Shown piece after piece: positions 11,588 through 13,534 of a stretch of 13,534 nt of DNA (the stretch's first letter is position 1; the number at the start of each line of letters is the position of its first letter). Origin of the DNA: Nitrospirota bacterium. Lineage in GTDB: Bacteria; Nitrospirota; Thermodesulfovibrionia; Thermodesulfovibrionales; JdFR-88. Made by a program: the position numbers and the translations under genes. A model generated the notes under the pieces. It had not been told where the DNA came from. It made no database searches and saw only the letters and a list, made by a program, of their open reading frames with translations. The stretch covers positions 1-13,534 of the forward strand of contig JAJYJB010000070.1 in the NCBI GenBank assembly GCA_021789735.1, read 5' to 3'.

Positions 11588-13027
11588 TTATTTTGCCGAA
11601 AGCTTTTTCTTGAGCAACTCGTTTATCATTGCTGGGTTGCCCTTGCCCTTCGTGGCCTTCATCGCCTGCCCCACGAAAAACCCGAAGAGCTTTTCCTCGC
11701 CGGCCCTGAACCTTTCCACCTCGCCTGGGTTTGACGAGATTATCTGGTCTATAACGGCCCCCAGCTCATCGGCCCCGCTTATCTGTATGAGCCCTTTTTC
11801 CTTTACGATCTGCTGCGCGCTCTTTTTGCCTTTGTACATCTCCTCGAAAACTGTCTTTGCGATCTTCCCGCTTATCGTCCCGGCATCTATCAATTTTAAA
11901 AGCTCCACCAGCCCGGAGGGCGCAAGCGGAGACCCTTCTATCGAGATGCCGTCCTCGTTCAGCAGGCGCATCAGCTCGCCCATTATCCAGTTGCTTGCCG
12001 CCTTTGGCTGGGCCCCAAGTTTTACGGCCTCCTCGAACCAGTCTGCAAGGGCCCTCTCTGAGGTGAGCATCTCCGCGTCGTAGCCCGGAAGCCCGTAGGA
12101 GGCGGTGAACCTTTCCCGCCTGGCGTCCGGCAGCTCCGGAATGTCCGCCTTTATCTCTTCCACCCATTCCCTGGACGGCATGAACGGAACGAGATCAGGC
12201 TCCGGAAAGTAACGGTAGTCGTGGGCCTCTTCCTTGGAGCGCATGGACATTGTCTTGCCCGTGGCCGAATCCCAGAGCCTCGTTTCCTGCAGGATCTCCT
12301 CGCCGTTTTTGACCGCGCTTATCTGCCTTTTTACCTCGTACTCAAGGGCCTTCTCCACGAACTTGAAGGAGTTCATGTTCTTCAGCTCCACTTTGGTGCC
12401 AAATCTTGTGGAGCCCTCCGGCCTTATGGAGACGTTGGCGTCGCAGCGCAGGGAACCCTGCTCCATGTTGCCGTCACACACGCCGATGTAGCGAAGTATC
12501 GCCCGGAGCTTGCGCATATAGGCCGCGGCCTCTTTCGGGTTCCTTATGTCCGGCTCGGATACGATCTCCATAAGGGGCGTGCCGGCCCGGTTCAGGTCCA
12601 CAAAGCTGTACGGCCCGCCTCCCTCGTGTATGTTCTTGCCGGCGTCTTCCTCAAGGTGTATGCGTGTTATGCCTATCAGCCTCGGGCCTTCCCCGGCATC
12701 TATCTCCACGTGGCCGCGCTCGCAGACCGGCAGCTCATACTGGCTTATCTGGTAGCCCTTGGGTAGGTCCGGGTAGAAGTAGTTTTTCCTGGCGAACCGG
12801 CTGAAGGGCGAGATGCTGCAGTTCATGGCGAGGCCCGTCTTTATGATGAACATGAGCGCCTTTTTGTTGAGCACCGGCAGCGACCCCGGCATCCCCGTGC
12901 ACACCGGGCAGGTCTGCGAGTTGGGCGGAAGCCCGAATTTCGTCGGGCAGCCGCAGAATATCTTCGACTCCGTAAGGAGCTGCGCATGTACCTCCAGCCC
13001 TATTACCGTCTCGAACCGGACGCTCAT
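11588..13027 (-). CDS. gatB: Asp-tRNA(Asn)/Glu-tRNA(Gln) amidotransferase subunit B
   Basis: The 479-residue GatB is the kinase-like subunit of the GatCAB complex. It binds mischarged Asp-tRNA(Asn) or Glu-tRNA(Gln), activates the acidic side chain with ATP and passes it to ammonia delivered by GatA. The family signature is visible: [20 protein letters not shown] (8-27), [10 protein letters not shown] (39-48), then [20 protein letters not shown] (78-97). [18 protein letters not shown] and [13 protein letters not shown] follow. Cys25, Cys27, Cys40 and Cys43 form the CxC/CxxC set that binds zinc in many GatB proteins. The last 140 or so residues are the YqeY-like tRNA-binding tail ([17 protein letters not shown] onward). 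Length is normal. Its ATG overlaps the gatA stop in an ATGA, with GAGGAG just upstream, so translation is coupled. Confidence 0.98.
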   Translation of the reverse strand: MSVRFETVIGLEVHAQLLTESKIFCGCPTKFGLPPNSQTCPVCTGMPGSLPVLNKKALMFIIKTGLAMNCSISPFSRFARKNYFYPDLPKGYQISQYELPVCERGHVEIDAGEGPRLIGITRIHLEEDAGKNIHEGGGPYSFVDLNRAGTPLMEIVSEPDIRNPKEAAAYMRKLRAILRYIGVCDGNMEQGSLRCDANVSIRPEGSTRFGTKVELKNMNSFKFVEKALEYEVKRQISAVKNGEEILQETRLWDSATGKTMSMRSKEEAHDYRYFPEPDLVPFMPSREWVEEIKADIPELPDARRERFTASYGLPGYDAEMLTSERALADWFEEAVKLGAQPKAASNWIMGELMRLLNEDGISIEGSPLAPSGLVELLKLIDAGTISGKIAKTVFEEMYKGKKSAQQIVKEKGLIQISGADELGAVIDQIISSNPGEVERFRAGEEKLFGFFVGQAMKATKGKGNPAMINELLKKKLSAK

Positions 13028-13534
13028 GGCTCCTCAGGCCCTCCGCCCTTTGTCTCAAGCGCTGGCCTTCTCCTGTGCCACTCCGTGGACTGCTCATAAG
13101 CGTGCGCCACGCGTATGAGCATCTCCTCGTCGAAATGCCTGCCTATGAGCTGAAGGCCGACCGGCAGCCCGCCTCCGGTAAATCCGCAAGGTATTGAAAT
13201 GCCCGGCAGCCCGGCCAGATTTATGGAAATCGTGAAGATGTCCGAAAGGTACATCTGGAGCGGGTCCGCCGATTTTTCACCCACCCTGAAAGCGGCGGTG
13301 GGGGATGTGGGCGTCGCTATGGCGTCCGCAACCTTGAACGCCTCCTCGAAATCCCTCTTTATAAGCGTCCTGACCTGCTGCGCCCTGCCGTAGTAGGCCT
13401 CGTAGTCGCCGGCCGAGAGGGCATAGGTGCCAAGCATTATCCTTCTTTTGACCTCGGGGCCGAACCCCTGCGCCCTGGTCTTCATATAGGTGTCCAGAAG
13501 GTCTTTGCCCGCGGCCCTGAACCCGTATTTGACC
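13024..13534 (-). CDS. gatA: Asp-tRNA(Asn)/Glu-tRNA(Gln) amidotransferase subunit A, C-terminal part
   Basis: The frame is open from the right window edge to the stop at 13024-13026, about 170 codons, so the N-terminal two-thirds lies outside. GatA is the amidase-signature subunit that hydrolyses glutamine and channels ammonia to GatB. Visible family segments are [50 protein letters not shown] and [19 protein letters not shown], then [19 protein letters not shown]. The catalytic Ser-cisSer-Lys residues are in the missing part. An internal ATG at 13485 is not the start, because conserved GatA sequence ([16 protein letters not shown]) continues upstream of it. The stop overlaps the gatB ATG by 4 bases. 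gatC is not in the window. Confidence 0.97.
   Translation of the reverse strand, partial: VKYGFRAAGKDLLDTYMKTRAQGFGPEVKRRIMLGTYALSAGDYEAYYGRAQQVRTLIKRDFEEAFKVADAIATPTSPTAAFRVGEKSADPLQMYLSDIFTISINLAGLPGISIPCGFTGGGLPVGLQLIGRHFDEEMLIRVAHAYEQSTEWHRRRPALETKGGGPEEP

Noticed and set aside
1..13534. Defence island, CRISPR, prophage or insertion sequence
   Set aside because: No spaced direct repeats, transposase or integrase motifs, restriction or toxin-antitoxin genes were seen. The single tRNA has no duplicated 3' end that would suggest an attachment site.

Overview
The window is a GC-rich (roughly high-50s percent by eye), densely coded bacterial chromosome segment dominated by translation genes. 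A two-gene (alpha plus beta) glycyl-tRNA synthetase, GatA/GatB amidotransferase subunits and an FmdB-type zinc ribbon show that it is bacterial. The receiver protein with a long repetitive Ala/Pro/Glu tail, and the unnamed beta-repeat protein, recall Nitrospirota or Desulfobacterota-like Gram-negative lineages. That placement is a recollection-based guess, not a demonstrated assignment. There are no insertion sequences, CRISPR arrays, phage genes or obvious foreign islands.

Layout. Bases 1-4857 are all on the minus strand and read right to left: glyQ, glyS, a tRNA-Asn(GUU) with its own promoter, a PIG-L/LmbE-type sugar deacetylase, and a family-4 glycosyltransferase that runs off the left edge. 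A divergent control region (about 4806-4967) separates these from a plus-strand block: an FmdB zinc ribbon (4968-5168), a receiver-domain protein with tandem 12-residue repeats (5326-6747), valS (6776-9463), a small tail-anchored protein built of 15-residue repeats (9456-9935) and nadC (9959-10804). After a 323-base convergent gap the minus strand resumes with a stand-alone receiver protein (11128-11514), gatB (11588-13027) and the 3' part of gatA (13024 to the right edge).

How the parts fit. GlyRS and ValRS charge tRNAs directly. GatAB, presumably with a GatC outside the window, amidates mischarged Glu-tRNA(Gln) and/or Asp-tRNA(Asn); the tRNA-Asn here is a possible client. The deacetylase and glycosyltransferase probably serve a surface-glycan or glycoconjugate pathway. 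NadC makes nicotinate mononucleotide for NAD.

Most interesting points. (1) Two genes, glyQ and the receiver/repeat gene, have the same promoter-to-start geometry: TTGACA, 18 bases, a -10 box, then 9 bases to ATG. This predicts leaderless mRNAs, and in glyQ the upstream TTG that extends the reading frame is really the -35 box. (2) The glyQ -10 is near-symmetric and overlaps a plausible opposite-facing promoter. A strong intrinsic terminator follows within about 50 bases, so a short divergent RNA may be made. (3) The receiver protein carries a 12-residue repeat array and has lost the conserved switch Thr/Ser. (4) The gene between valS and nadC encodes an eight-fold 15-residue repeat, probably a small beta-solenoid with a C-terminal membrane anchor.
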